NCBI GenBank assembly: GCA_045591485.1
Contig: JAZNSV010000015.1
Span: 1-7,403 of the forward strand
Source of the DNA: Colimorpha sp045591485
GTDB lineage: Bacteria > Bacteroidota > Bacteroidia > Bacteroidales > P3
Reading direction: 5' to 3'
DNA: 7,403 nt
The position numbers were made by a program, and so were the translations under genes. The first letter of the stretch is position 1; each line of letters begins with the position of its first letter. Below the pieces are notes generated by a model. The model did not search any database. It was not told the DNA's origin and was given only the letters and a program-made list of their open reading frames with translations. Of the stretch, positions 1-5,464 are shown piece after piece.

Positions 1-34
1 ATAAAATAAATTTATGACAATAATTAAAAAATCG

Positions 35-42
35 TATATTTG
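35..42 (+). promoter_or_regulatory. Bacteroidetes-type -7 promoter element for the nrnA-FKBP gene
   Basis: TATATTTG matches the Bacteroidetes primary-sigma -7 consensus TAnnTTTG exactly. It lies 45 bases upstream of the ATG at 88, so transcription would start near 48-50 and leave a leader of roughly 40 bases. No strong -33 TTG or TTTG is seen at the usual distance; only the AT-rich TTTATGAC stretch near 11 is there. The call rests on the exact -7 match and its placement. Confidence 0.6.
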
Positions 43-87
43 CACTCGGATTGGCAGGCCATATAAAGCCGCAAGTTATTGATAAAC

Positions 88-1611
88 ATGCAGATCGAAA
101 ACAGAGACACCGTAGAATTCGACGGCGGATGGAACATCGCCGACGTTGTGCGCACGCTCGGCAGCGCCCGGAGGGTGGTGCTGGTGGCCCACACCAACGC
201 CGACGGCGACGCCGTGGGCTCGGTCACCGGCATGGCCGCACTGCTGCGCCAGGCCACCGGCGCACAGACCGTCATGATGCTGCCCGACGGATGTCCCGAC
301 GACCTGCTCTGGCTGCCGTCGGCCGACACAGTCCTCTGCGGCCGCTCGCAGGCCGACCTCTGCCAAAAGGCCGTCGACAGGGCCGACCTCATAGTCTGCC
401 TCGACGTCAGCACCATCGACCGAACCGGATGCCTCGCGCAGATGCTGCGCCAGGCCAAAGCCCCACGCATGCTGGTCGACCACCACATAGACCCCGAGCG
501 CGAAGCCTTCGCCCTGGCGGTCAGCGAACCCGATGTATCGAGCACCTGCGAGCTGGTCTACTGGCTGATGCACACCTGCTTCGGCGACAGCTGCTTCACC
601 TCCGACGCCGCCACAAGCCTCTACACCGGCATCTGCACCGACACCGGCACCTTCAGCTACAGCAACGACCGCCCCAGCGTCTACCACGCCGCAGCGACCC
701 TGCTGCGCTTCGGCATCGACCCGATGGACATCAACCGCCGCATCAAGAATGTCTTCAGCGTGGCGCGCCTGCAGTTCTTCGGCTTCGCCGTGGCCCACAG
801 GCTCGAAGTGTTCGAGGAGCAGGGCGTGGCTCTGATGACTCTCGGCGCCAAGGATATGGCTGAGCACGGCGTCTGCAGCCACGAACTGACGGGCCTCATC
901 AACGAGGTGATGCGCCTCAAGGATGTCGACTGCGGCATTCTGGTGCGCGAAGAAGAGGGGCAGGTGCGCCTCTCGCTGCGCTCCAAGACACGCTACGACG
1001 TCAACCGCATGGCCCGCGAACTGTTCGACGGCGGCGGCCACGAACGCGCCGCCGGCGCCACAAGCCACCTCTCGCTGGCCGACACCGTGGCACGCGTGCG
1101 CAAACACCTGGGCCTCTGCCTGCTGGCACTTGTAGCCGTGCTGGCCACCGGCTGCCGCGAGGTGCCAGTGGTTGAGCAGCCGACCGACAACAGCGCCCAG
1201 ATGCGCGAGATAGTGATCAACGCCAACCGCCATGTGGCCCACAGCGAGGAGCAGCAGATTGCCTCCTACCTCGAGCGACGCTCGTGGCAGGCAGCCCACC
1301 TGCAGGGCGGCGTGCGCGTGGTAGAGACCGACCGCGGCACCGGACGCCCCATTGCCAACGACGACACCCTCGACATCACCTATAGGCTCGAGACCCTCGG
1401 CGGCGACGTCATCTACGACAGCGTCAGCGAATCGGTTGTGGCTGGGCGCCTCAAGCCCACCGCAGGCCTCGACGCCGCGCTCCTCACACTGCACCACCGC
1501 TCACAGGCATGGGTCGTCATGCCATCCGAACAAGGCTACGGCGTGGCCGGCGACGGCGACCGCATCGGCACCCGCACCGTACTGGTATACAGATTGAACA
1601 TTGAGAATTGA
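88..1611 (+). CDS. nrnA: NrnA-like DHH/DHHA1 phosphoesterase fused in frame to an FKBP-like lipoprotein
   Basis: A 507-residue frame from ATG 88; a TTG at 79 would add three residues but is less likely. Residues 20-340 are a DHH phosphoesterase of the NrnA type, which degrades short oligoribonucleotides and dephosphorylates pAp in the cytoplasm. Visible motifs are H35 with NADGDA (37-42), D106 in LDVS, DHH (131-133), D185 in GICTDTGTF, and the DHHA1 glycine motif GGGHERAAG (315-323), so the catalytic set looks complete. Free-standing NrnA proteins are about 320-350 residues and should end near 340. Here the frame runs on through a hydrophobic segment with lipobox LATGC (C356) into an FKBP-like domain (about 425-507): ITY432, Y443-D444, GYG (483-485), Y501. 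The usual FKBP pocket tryptophan is replaced (GLDAAL), so isomerase activity is doubtful; it resembles GldI-type proteins. It may be a true fusion, or two genes sharing a frame (see 1087). The stop codon lies inside an AATTGAG repeat. Confidence 0.85.
   Translation: MQIENRDTVEFDGGWNIADVVRTLGSARRVVLVAHTNADGDAVGSVTGMAALLRQATGAQTVMMLPDGCPDDLLWLPSADTVLCGRSQADLCQKAVDRADLIVCLDVSTIDRTGCLAQMLRQAKAPRMLVDHHIDPEREAFALAVSEPDVSSTCELVYWLMHTCFGDSCFTSDAATSLYTGICTDTGTFSYSNDRPSVYHAAATLLRFGIDPMDINRRIKNVFSVARLQFFGFAVAHRLEVFEEQGVALMTLGAKDMAEHGVCSHELTGLINEVMRLKDVDCGILVREEEGQVRLSLRSKTRYDVNRMARELFDGGGHERAAGATSHLSLADTVARVRKHLGLCLLALVAVLATGCREVPVVEQPTDNSAQMREIVINANRHVAHSEEQQIASYLERRSWQAAHLQGGVRVVETDRGTGRPIANDDTLDITYRLETLGGDVIYDSVSESVVAGRLKPTAGLDAALLTLHHRSQAWVVMPSEQGYGVAGDGDRIGTRTVLVYRLNIEN
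1087..1611 (+). CDS. Possible nested gene: GldI-like FKBP lipoprotein from an internal GTG start
   Basis: GTG 1087 (or GTG 1096), in frame with the gene above, would give a 174-residue protein beginning MARVRKHLGLCLLALVAVLA and then the lipobox residues TGC. That is a textbook SPII signal: basic n-region, hydrophobic core, cysteine at position 23. After a helical linker comes an FKBP-like fold ending LVYRLNIEN. In Bacteroidales, FKBP lipoproteins of this kind act in the periplasm or at the outer membrane, a compartment that NrnA does not reach. This makes separate production, or cleavage of the fusion, attractive. No Shine-Dalgarno sequence is visible before 1087, but Bacteroidetes rely on it little. 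A true fusion, or a base lost during sequencing that merged two genes, are the alternatives. The function is inferred from the fold only. Confidence 0.4.
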   Translation: MARVRKHLGLCLLALVAVLATGCREVPVVEQPTDNSAQMREIVINANRHVAHSEEQQIASYLERRSWQAAHLQGGVRVVETDRGTGRPIANDDTLDITYRLETLGGDVIYDSVSESVVAGRLKPTAGLDAALLTLHHRSQAWVVMPSEQGYGVAGDGDRIGTRTVLVYRLNIEN

Positions 1612-1641
1612 GTATTGAGAATTGAGAATTGTGAATTGAAA
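1593..1641 (+). repeat. AATTGAGA short tandem repeat overlapping the stop codon of the upstream gene
   Basis: Six to seven imperfect copies of ATTGA(G)A/ATTGAG lie head to tail (ATTGAACATTGAGAATTGAG, then ATTGAGAATTGAG, AATTGTGAATTGA). The repeat begins within the last codons of the FKBP-like domain and provides its TGA (1609-1611), so residues LNIEN are repeat-encoded. Similar AATTGAGA strings occur between genes in many Bacteroidales; that is recalled, not checked here. Confidence 0.7.
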
Positions 1642-1656
1642 ATAAACAACGAGACT

Positions 1657-1743
1657 GTAGAGACGCGGCGTGACGCGTCTGCATTCATCAAAAAAGAGAA
1701 CAAAGAGAAGACCGTAGAGACGCGGCGTGACGCGTCTGCATTC
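1657..1743 (+). repeat. Two identical 30-bp units, each with a 7-bp-stem palindrome
   Basis: Units at 1657-1686 and 1714-1743 are identical over 30 bases, from GTAGAGACG to CTGCATTC, and start 57 bases apart. Each contains AGACGCG, loop GCGTGA, then CGCGTCT, a perfect 7-bp stem. No T-run follows either, so they are not ordinary terminators. They look like a dispersed palindromic repeat of REP type placed in the leader of the second FKBP gene. The 27-base gap between the units is purine-rich. Confidence 0.75.
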
Positions 1744-1807
1744 CTCCCCTCCCCCGCAAAGAGAAACAGAGATAATCAATACAAACAATAAAAACAACAA
1801 ACAAAAA

Positions 1808-2710
1808 ATGAAGACAAAGATGAGAATGGCCGGCATCATGCTGGCCGCAGCACTGCTGGCAGCCTGTGGCTCCGGCGACGGATTCAAGACCACCGACGGC
1901 GGCGTGCTCTACAAATTCGAAAAACAGAACAAGAACGCACAGCAGGTGCAGGAGGGCGACGTCCTCGTGGGCGAGATGACTGTCCGCTTCGACACCGTGC
2001 AGACCTTCTCCAACGTGGGCCACGCCGACCGCATTCTGCAGGCCGACCCCAACTTCTTCCTCTACGAAGGCCTGACCATGATGCACGTGGGCGACAAAGC
2101 CACCCTCGCCGTCGAGGCCGACTCGCTGGCCAAGTATCTCCAGCCCAACCAGCTGCCCCCCTTCTACAAGCCCGGCGCCGGCATGAAGATCTACTATGAG
2201 ATCTCGCTGCAGGACATCGTCACCAAAGACGAGCTGGCCGAAGAGCAGGCCAACTTCTTCGCCGAGATGCAGCAGCGCAAGGACAACGAGCCCGACGACA
2301 TCGCCAAATATATCAGCGACAACAACATCAAGGCCAAGCCCACCGCCGACGGACTCTACGTCATCGTCAAGAAGAAAGGCAACGGTCCGAAGGTGGCCGC
2401 CGGCCGCCAGGTGGCTATCAACTACACCGGCTGCCTGCTCGACGGCACGATGTTCGACTCCAGCGTCGAGAGCGACGCCAAGCGCGGCGGCCTCGACCAG
2501 CCCGGCCGCACCTATGAACCCCTCACCTACACCGTCGGCCAGATGAGCCTCATCCGCGGTTGGGAGCAGGGCATCATGGGCCAGCCCGAAGGTTCGCAGC
2601 TGCAGCTTGTCATCCCCTCGGCTCTCGGCTACGGCTCGCAGGGCGCCGGTCAGCGCATCCCCCCCTACTCGCCCCTGGTGTTCGACATCGAGATTGTGTC
2701 GGTGAAATAA
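1808..2710 (+). CDS. FKBP-type peptidyl-prolyl cis-trans isomerase, lipoprotein
   Basis: 300 residues from ATG 1808. The frame is open upstream to 1727, but that part reads as repeat sequence and the signal peptide begins at 1808. Residues 1-20 are an SPII signal (MKTKMRMAGIMLAAALLAAC) with C20 as the lipidated cysteine, so the protein is envelope-anchored. Residues 195-300 are a canonical FKBP domain: VAINYTG (202-208), MFDSS (215-219), GWEQG (251-255), LGYGSQG (273-279), LVFDIEI (290-296). All the pocket aromatics expected of an active prolyl isomerase are present. Residues 45-137 look like a second, degenerate FKBP-like domain (ending YYEISLQDI), joined by a charged helical linker (138-175). 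It probably assists folding of exported proteins. The preceding leader is A-rich with no Shine-Dalgarno site. It may be co-transcribed with the NrnA-FKBP gene, since no terminator is evident between them. Confidence 0.92.
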   Translation: MKTKMRMAGIMLAAALLAACGSGDGFKTTDGGVLYKFEKQNKNAQQVQEGDVLVGEMTVRFDTVQTFSNVGHADRILQADPNFFLYEGLTMMHVGDKATLAVEADSLAKYLQPNQLPPFYKPGAGMKIYYEISLQDIVTKDELAEEQANFFAEMQQRKDNEPDDIAKYISDNNIKAKPTADGLYVIVKKKGNGPKVAAGRQVAINYTGCLLDGTMFDSSVESDAKRGGLDQPGRTYEPLTYTVGQMSLIRGWEQGIMGQPEGSQLQLVIPSALGYGSQGAGQRIPPYSPLVFDIEIVSVK

Positions 2711-2727
2711 GAGAAGTTTAACGGGAA

Positions 2728-2794
2728 GGAGCTAAGAAGTTAAAGATGATAAAGAAGTTAAGAAGTTAAAGAAGTTAAGAAGTTAAGAAGTTAA
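2728..2794 (+). repeat. GAAGTTAA 8-bp tandem array, left arm of an inverted repeat
   Basis: One GAAGTTAA sits at 2736-2743 and five more lie at 2754-2794, back to back except for one extra A at 2770. The block begins GGAGCTAAGAAGTTAAAG (2728-2745), which is the reverse complement, with two mismatches, of the elements at 2844-2861 and 2888-2905. The transcript could therefore fold into a long stem between this arm and either right-hand copy, between the FKBP stop and adk. Confidence 0.75.
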
Positions 2795-2826
2795 GACAAT
2801 AGTGCTTGTCGCAATATATTGTTGGT

Positions 2827-2834
2827 AACATTTG
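2827..2834 (+). promoter_or_regulatory. adk: Possible weak promoter for adk
   Basis: AACATTTG differs from TAnnTTTG at one position, and a TTG at 2806-2808 lies 18 bases upstream, a spacing acceptable for Bacteroidetes promoters. It sits in the non-repetitive spacer between the repeat arms, so a transcript starting near 2840 would carry only the right-hand copies. This is inferred from a near-consensus match alone. Confidence 0.3.
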
Positions 2835-2843
2835 CCTAAACAT

Positions 2844-2912
2844 CTTCAACTTCTTAACTCCTAAAAAAAAAACATTCGTCTTAACTTCTTCAACTTCTTA
2901 ACTCCTAAAAAA
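2844..2912 (+). repeat. Direct duplicate of a 25-bp element, right arms facing the GAAGTTAA array
   Basis: Copies at 2844-2868 and 2888-2912 are identical over 25 bases (CTTCAACTTCTTAACTCC followed by TAAAAAA). The second copy is extended on its left with CTTAACTT and its last base is the A of the adk ATG. Both are the reverse complement of the array at 2728-2794. The adk ribosome-binding region is therefore made of repeat sequence. Confidence 0.75.
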
Positions 2913-3469
2913 TGAAAAATATCGTCATTTTCGGAGCCCCCGGTGCCGGCAAAGGCACCCAGAGCGACTTCATCGTGGAGCACTACGGCCTGACGCACGT
3001 CTCGACCGGCGACCTGCTCCGCAAGGAGATTGCCGAGCAGACCGAACTCGGCAAACGTATCAAGAGCATCATGGATGCCGGCCAGCTGGTGAGCGACGAC
3101 ATCGTGGTGGAGATGATGGACAAGGCCATCGCCGCCGACACGAAGGGCATGCTCTTCGACGGCTTCCCCCGCACCGTGGCCCAGGCCGAGACCCTCGACC
3201 GTCTGCTGGCCAAGTACGGCCGCAGCCTCACCTGCATGGTGCAGCTCGAGGTGCCCAAGGACGAGTTGATGCGCCGCCTGCTGGAGCGCGCCAAGATCCA
3301 GGGCCGTGCCGACGACAACGAGGCCACCATCAACAACCGCCTGCAGGAGTACAACAACAAGACCCTGCCCGTGGCCCAATACTACGCCGCCCAGGGCAAG
3401 CAGAAGGTCATCGACGGCCTCGGCACGGTGGAAGACATCGCCGCCCGCATCCGCCAAGCCATCGGCTGA
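2912..3469 (+). CDS. adk: Adenylate kinase
   Basis: 185 residues, catalysing ATP + AMP to 2 ADP in the cytoplasm. The P-loop GAPGAGKGTQ is at 8-17. The AMP-binding segment (about 30-60) carries STGDLLR (31-37), and DGFPRT (83-88) is the classic adenylate kinase signature. The lid is the short form without zinc-binding cysteines (about 122-138, LLERAKIQGRADDN), followed by NNRLQEY (141-147), whose arginine contacts phosphates. The length suits the short-lid bacterial enzymes of about 185-195 residues. The start is fixed by MKNIVIFGAPG. It follows a 201-base repeat-filled spacer and is closed by a strong hairpin at 3504-3545. It probably has its own transcript. No usual neighbours such as hpt or obgE are present in the window. 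Confidence 0.98.
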   Translation: MKNIVIFGAPGAGKGTQSDFIVEHYGLTHVSTGDLLRKEIAEQTELGKRIKSIMDAGQLVSDDIVVEMMDKAIAADTKGMLFDGFPRTVAQAETLDRLLAKYGRSLTCMVQLEVPKDELMRRLLERAKIQGRADDNEATINNRLQEYNNKTLPVAQYYAAQGKQKVIDGLGTVEDIAARIRQAIG

Positions 3470-3503
3470 TCGCCACCGCCCTTTTTTTTGAAAAAAGCAT
3501 CCA

Positions 3504-3545
3504 AGCCTCCGCCGTACCGATTACGGCGGAGGCTCTTTGTTGTTA
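3504..3545 (+). terminator. Rho-independent-like terminator after adk
   Basis: GCCTCCGCCGTA (3505-3516) pairs perfectly with TACGGCGGAGGC (3522-3533) around a five-base loop, and A3504-T3534 extends it to 13 bp. The T-rich but interrupted tail TCTTTGTTGTTA follows. It starts 35 bases after the adk stop. A separate T8-G-A6 stretch (3482-3496) just before it could also pair on itself. Confidence 0.85.
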
Positions 3546-3577
3546 TACACAATAAAACAGAAAATAATACGTTATAC
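3542..3577 (+). promoter_or_regulatory. Repeated GTTATAC motif ahead of the toxin-antitoxin operon
   Basis: GTTATAC occurs at 3542-3548 and 3571-3577, 29 bases apart, within the AT-rich 60 bases before the antitoxin start. Antitoxins of this class usually bind repeated sites over their own promoter, so these are candidate operator half-sites. No exact TAnnTTTG is present; TAATTTG at 3585-3591 is a shortened near-match. This is a weak inference from spacing and position. Confidence 0.25.
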
Positions 3578-3595
3578 GGGTAAATAATTTGGATT

Positions 3596-3802
3596 ATGGC
3601 AACAATGACAATAACCTTTGACGGGCGCAATCGTTCCGCACGTGCAGTAGCCGAGATGCTTCGCTCGCTCGATTTTCTGCACATCTCCGAGCCGAAAAGC
3701 AAGCCGAAGAATTCAATCGAACGCTCATTGGCCGAGTTCGAGCGCGGAGAGACCACCGTGTGTGACACTTTCGACGACTACCTCAAGAGTATCGAGTCAT
3801 GA
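3596..3802 (+). CDS. RelB/DinJ-like type II antitoxin
   Basis: 68 residues. The N-terminal half (TMTITFDGRNRSARAVAEML) begins with a beta strand then a helix, as in DNA-binding ribbon-helix-helix antitoxins. The C-terminal half (SIERSLAEFERGETTVCDTFDDYL) is acidic and matches the usual toxin-wrapping tail that ends in FDDYL. Its stop overlaps the next start in ATGA (3799-3802), the typical translational coupling of an antitoxin with its toxin. It should neutralise the downstream YafQ-type RNase and repress the operon. The family assignment comes mostly from the partner and layout, since antitoxins are weakly conserved. ATG 3596 is preferred; an alternative ATG at 3605 would remove three residues. 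Confidence 0.82.
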   Translation: MATMTITFDGRNRSARAVAEMLRSLDFLHISEPKSKPKNSIERSLAEFERGETTVCDTFDDYLKSIES

Positions 3803-4080
3803 AGTATCGCATTGAATACTCCACTACTTTCAAGCGGTCATACAAGCTGGCGAAGAAACGTGGATTGCCGATGAACGAGCTGAATGACGTGGTTCGCACA
3901 TTGGCCGAGGGCCACAAGCTGGCAGACAAATTCCGTGACCATCAACTCACCGGGCGGTACAAAGAATGCCGCGAGTGCCACATAAGGCCAGACTGGCTTC
4001 GTATCTACCGCATTCAGGAAAGACTCGAAATCCTTAACCTTGTCGACACCGGTACCCACGCCGATCTGTTCGGCATGTGA
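3799..4080 (+). CDS. yafQ: YafQ-family mRNA interferase toxin (RelE superfamily)
   Basis: 93 residues, close to the 92 of E. coli YafQ. These toxins cut mRNA in the ribosomal A site. The residues known to matter in YafQ have counterparts: H48 in RDHQL, H61, D65 and W66 in CHIRPDW, H87 in GTHADLF, and F91. The N-terminus YRIEYSTTFKRSYKLAKKRG supplies the basic RNA-contacting strand and helix. Because all key residues remain, the toxin is probably active and needs its antitoxin. It overlaps the antitoxin stop by four bases. Two cysteines (C57, C60) near the active site are not part of the known mechanism. The next gene follows after 27 bases and may share the transcript. Confidence 0.92.
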   Translation: MKYRIEYSTTFKRSYKLAKKRGLPMNELNDVVRTLAEGHKLADKFRDHQLTGRYKECRECHIRPDWLRIYRIQERLEILNLVDTGTHADLFGM

Positions 4081-4107
4081 GGCTATGAACATTATTAGAA
4101 ACGACAA

Positions 4108-4581
4108 ATGACAACACTATCCAACGAACAACATAACGCGCAGATGGCGGACATGGCCTCGTTCGACGAGCAGATGCCCTCGGTGGGTATTTTCTGGTAC
4201 GACCCCTCAGATCATACCCTCTTCGGGGTGCGCAAGAAGGAACTGACCCCACGCGAGGTGGAGGAGGCCGCCGAAAAGGGCAAACCCTTCATCAACTACC
4301 CACACCTCCACCGCCAAGTGTGGGCAAAGGAATATTTTCGCGCTCAAGCCAAACATTCAGAAACCAAATTCAAGGGCGACTACACGCAGATTCCCCGTGG
4401 GCGAGTGGCATGGACCATCGACAAGTTCATCGTTCTCGTGGGCCACTGGGCCGAACCCATTCAGGACGAGCTCACCGAACTGATTGAAAAAGAGTTCGCC
4501 CTACCCTATTTCGAATTCGTCTACGACGAACATTGGGATCTCGGCCACGGCTGGTCCGGCGATATGCCGGGCTCGAGATAA
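4108..4581 (+). CDS. Conserved-looking protein of unknown function next to a TA pair
   Basis: 157 residues, no function recognised. The protein appears cytoplasmic: no signal peptide or membrane segment. It is rich in aromatics and acidic residues. Distinct stretches are MPSVGIFWYDPSDHTLFGVRK (24-44, in part), a helix TPREVEEAAEKGKP, FINYPHLHRQVWAKEYF, IPRGRVAW (about 94-101), a predicted helix EPIQDELTELIEKEF, and the C-terminal YDEHWDLGHGWSGD. The density of H, W and D in the last stretch suggests a binding or active site, but I cannot name one. It starts 27 bases after the toxin stop and is followed 24 bases later by a DUF2442 gene, so it probably belongs to the same transcript. From memory, similar proteins occur in other Bacteroidales. 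ATG 4108 is the first start in the frame. Confidence 0.75.
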   Translation: MTTLSNEQHNAQMADMASFDEQMPSVGIFWYDPSDHTLFGVRKKELTPREVEEAAEKGKPFINYPHLHRQVWAKEYFRAQAKHSETKFKGDYTQIPRGRVAWTIDKFIVLVGHWAEPIQDELTELIEKEFALPYFEFVYDEHWDLGHGWSGDMPGSR

Positions 4582-4593
4582 AACTCAAACTAT

Positions 4594-4598
4594 GGAGG
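4594..4598 (+). promoter_or_regulatory. Shine-Dalgarno site of the DUF2442 gene
   Basis: GGAGG ends seven bases before ATG 4606, a canonical spacing and one of only two clear Shine-Dalgarno sites in the window. It decides for ATG 4606 over the second in-frame ATG at 4612. Confidence 0.7.
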
Positions 4599-4605
4599 AA
4601 CCGTT

Positions 4606-4821
4606 ATGACAATGAATGTAAGCAAGGTTTGGGTCGACAACGAATATGTACACATCCTGACCGACGGCGGGCAGGAACTGCGCGAGCGCATCGCCGACTA
4701 TCCGCGGCTACGGCAGGCCTCAGCTGAGGCGTTGCAGGACTACGAGACCGACCGCTACGGCATCAGCTGGCGCACCCTGGACGAGGATCTCTGCTTCGAG
4801 TACTTCGTGCCGCTGAACTAA
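4606..4821 (+). CDS. DUF2442 family protein
   Basis: 71 residues. It shows the DUF2442 pattern: a beta-rich start VSKVWVDNEYVHILTDGG, then the helix with DYPRL (31-35), and the closing GISWRTLDEDLCFE (52-65), where W-x-x-L-D-E-D-L is typical of the family. DUF2442 proteins are small, often paired with DUF4160 proteins, and are suspected to belong to toxin-antitoxin or regulatory modules; their biochemical role is not settled. Here the partner position is taken by the 157-residue protein instead of DUF4160. Being the last gene after antitoxin, toxin and that protein, it ends the small cluster; a hairpin follows 40 bases after its stop. Confidence 0.82.
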   Translation: MTMNVSKVWVDNEYVHILTDGGQELRERIADYPRLRQASAEALQDYETDRYGISWRTLDEDLCFEYFVPLN

Positions 4822-4863
4822 TAATTGCAACAATAGCATTTAATCCAAATTGCATTTTGTCCC

Positions 4864-4894
4864 GCCTGCTTTGCAGGCCTTGTGGTTTGCCTGC
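4864..4894 (+). other. Competing hairpins after the DUF2442 gene
   Basis: GCCTGC (4864-4869), TTT, GCAGGC (4873-4878) is a perfect 6-bp stem. A second GCCTGC (4889-4894) can pair with the same GCAGGC instead. No T-run follows directly, only CTTGTGGTTT, so termination is uncertain. It could be the end of the cluster transcript or a REP-like palindrome. Confidence 0.5.
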
Positions 4895-4949
4895 GAACAC
4901 CGCTTAGATCAACTGGATGATGTGAGTCAACACCAATGAATTAAAATAT

Positions 4950-4983
4950 TTTGTGAAAAATCCGGTAATCCTTCGTACTTTTG
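4950..4983 (+). promoter_or_regulatory. Bacteroidetes-type promoter for the small-protein pair
   Basis: TACTTTTG (4976-4983) fits TAnnTTTG exactly. TTTG at 4950-4953 is a candidate -33 element with 22 bases between, slightly longer than the usual 19-21. Transcription would start near 4990, about 15 bases before ATG 5005. This shows that the in-frame TTG at 4981 is part of the promoter and not a start codon. Confidence 0.7.
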
Positions 4984-5004
4984 CAAATCGAAAACAATAA
5001 CAAA

Positions 5005-5199
5005 ATGGAAACACAAGTAGCATACACAACGCCGATGAAACCTAATGTTTCGCACACTCGCAAAGAGGTGCGGAAAGCGAAACCCATTCCTGAACTGTGG
5101 TCGGCGACTTTATGGAGCCAAGGCTATATGTCGCTGGACGAATTCGGAAGCATTTTCCACCGCAAACTGGATGAGGCTTATGCAAAGCTACACGTTTAA
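5005..5199 (+). CDS. Small hypothetical protein, first of a pair
   Basis: 64 residues from ATG 5005, chosen because the only upstream start (TTG 4981) lies in the promoter. The first third is basic and probably disordered (RKEVRKAKPIP). The rest, LWSATLWSQGYMSLDEFGSIFHRKLDEAY, reads as two amphipathic helices. No signal peptide, membrane segment or known catalytic motif is seen. It is followed after 34 bases by a second small gene with its own Shine-Dalgarno site. The sequence is reminiscent of short helical proteins that accompany antitoxin-like genes in Bacteroidales, but I cannot assign a family. Codon use is less GC-rich than in adk. Confidence 0.65.
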   Translation: METQVAYTTPMKPNVSHTRKEVRKAKPIPELWSATLWSQGYMSLDEFGSIFHRKLDEAYAKLHV

Positions 5200-5233
5200 T
5201 CCATATAAACATCAAAGATAAGGAGCTAAAGCA

Positions 5234-5464
5234 ATGCAAACCGCAACAATCAACAATGTGAACAATCCTTCCACGCAGGGCGTTTACCTTAATGTGCCGA
5301 TGTCCGACTGGTCGCTGCTGAAAGAACTTATCCGCAAATTCGGATGGCAGAGCGAGACACGCGAGCAACTGCTCGACCGTTTCATTGCCAGCCGTCCGCA
5401 ACAGACCCCGCTTACCGAGCAGGAGATAATGGATGAAGTGAGTGCAGTTAGATACGGAATGTGA
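5234..5464 (+). CDS. Antitoxin-like small protein without an evident toxin
   Basis: 76 residues from ATG 5234, preceded by AAGGAG (5219-5224), nine bases upstream. It has a beta-strand-like start (GVYLNVPMSDW), a helix (SLLKELIRKFGW), then LLDRFIASRP and the C-terminal LTEQEIMDEVSAVRYGM. An early strand, a helix and an acidic E-I-M-x-E-V-x-A-V-R-Y tail resemble the small antitoxins that precede PIN or RelE toxins in Bacteroidales. No toxin frame follows: after 5464 there is only a 25-codon GTG frame, then a possible terminator. Together with the 64-residue protein it forms a two-gene transcript from the promoter at 4950-4983. The antitoxin call is an inference from pattern memory. Confidence 0.6.
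   Translation: MQTATINNVNNPSTQGVYLNVPMSDWSLLKELIRKFGWQSETREQLLDRFIASRPQQTPLTEQEIMDEVSAVRYGM

Noticed and set aside
76..1497. Long minus-strand open frame (473 codons) antisense to the NrnA-FKBP gene
   Set aside because: It is a shadow caused by GC-rich third positions. It has low-complexity A/V/G/H composition and no recognisable domain, while the + strand has clear catalytic motifs.
1727..1807. N-terminal extension of the second FKBP gene back to 1727
   Set aside because: The added 27 residues are encoded by the palindromic repeat and A-rich leader and would bury the lipoprotein signal peptide that begins at 1808.
2861..3457. Minus-strand open frame of 198 codons opposite adk
   Set aside because: The adk motifs on the + strand are unambiguous, and the antisense product is H/G/V/L-rich without any family pattern.
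4981..5004. TTG 4981 as the start of the 64-residue protein
   Set aside because: It falls within the -7 promoter element TACTTTTG, so it would lie upstream of the transcript start.
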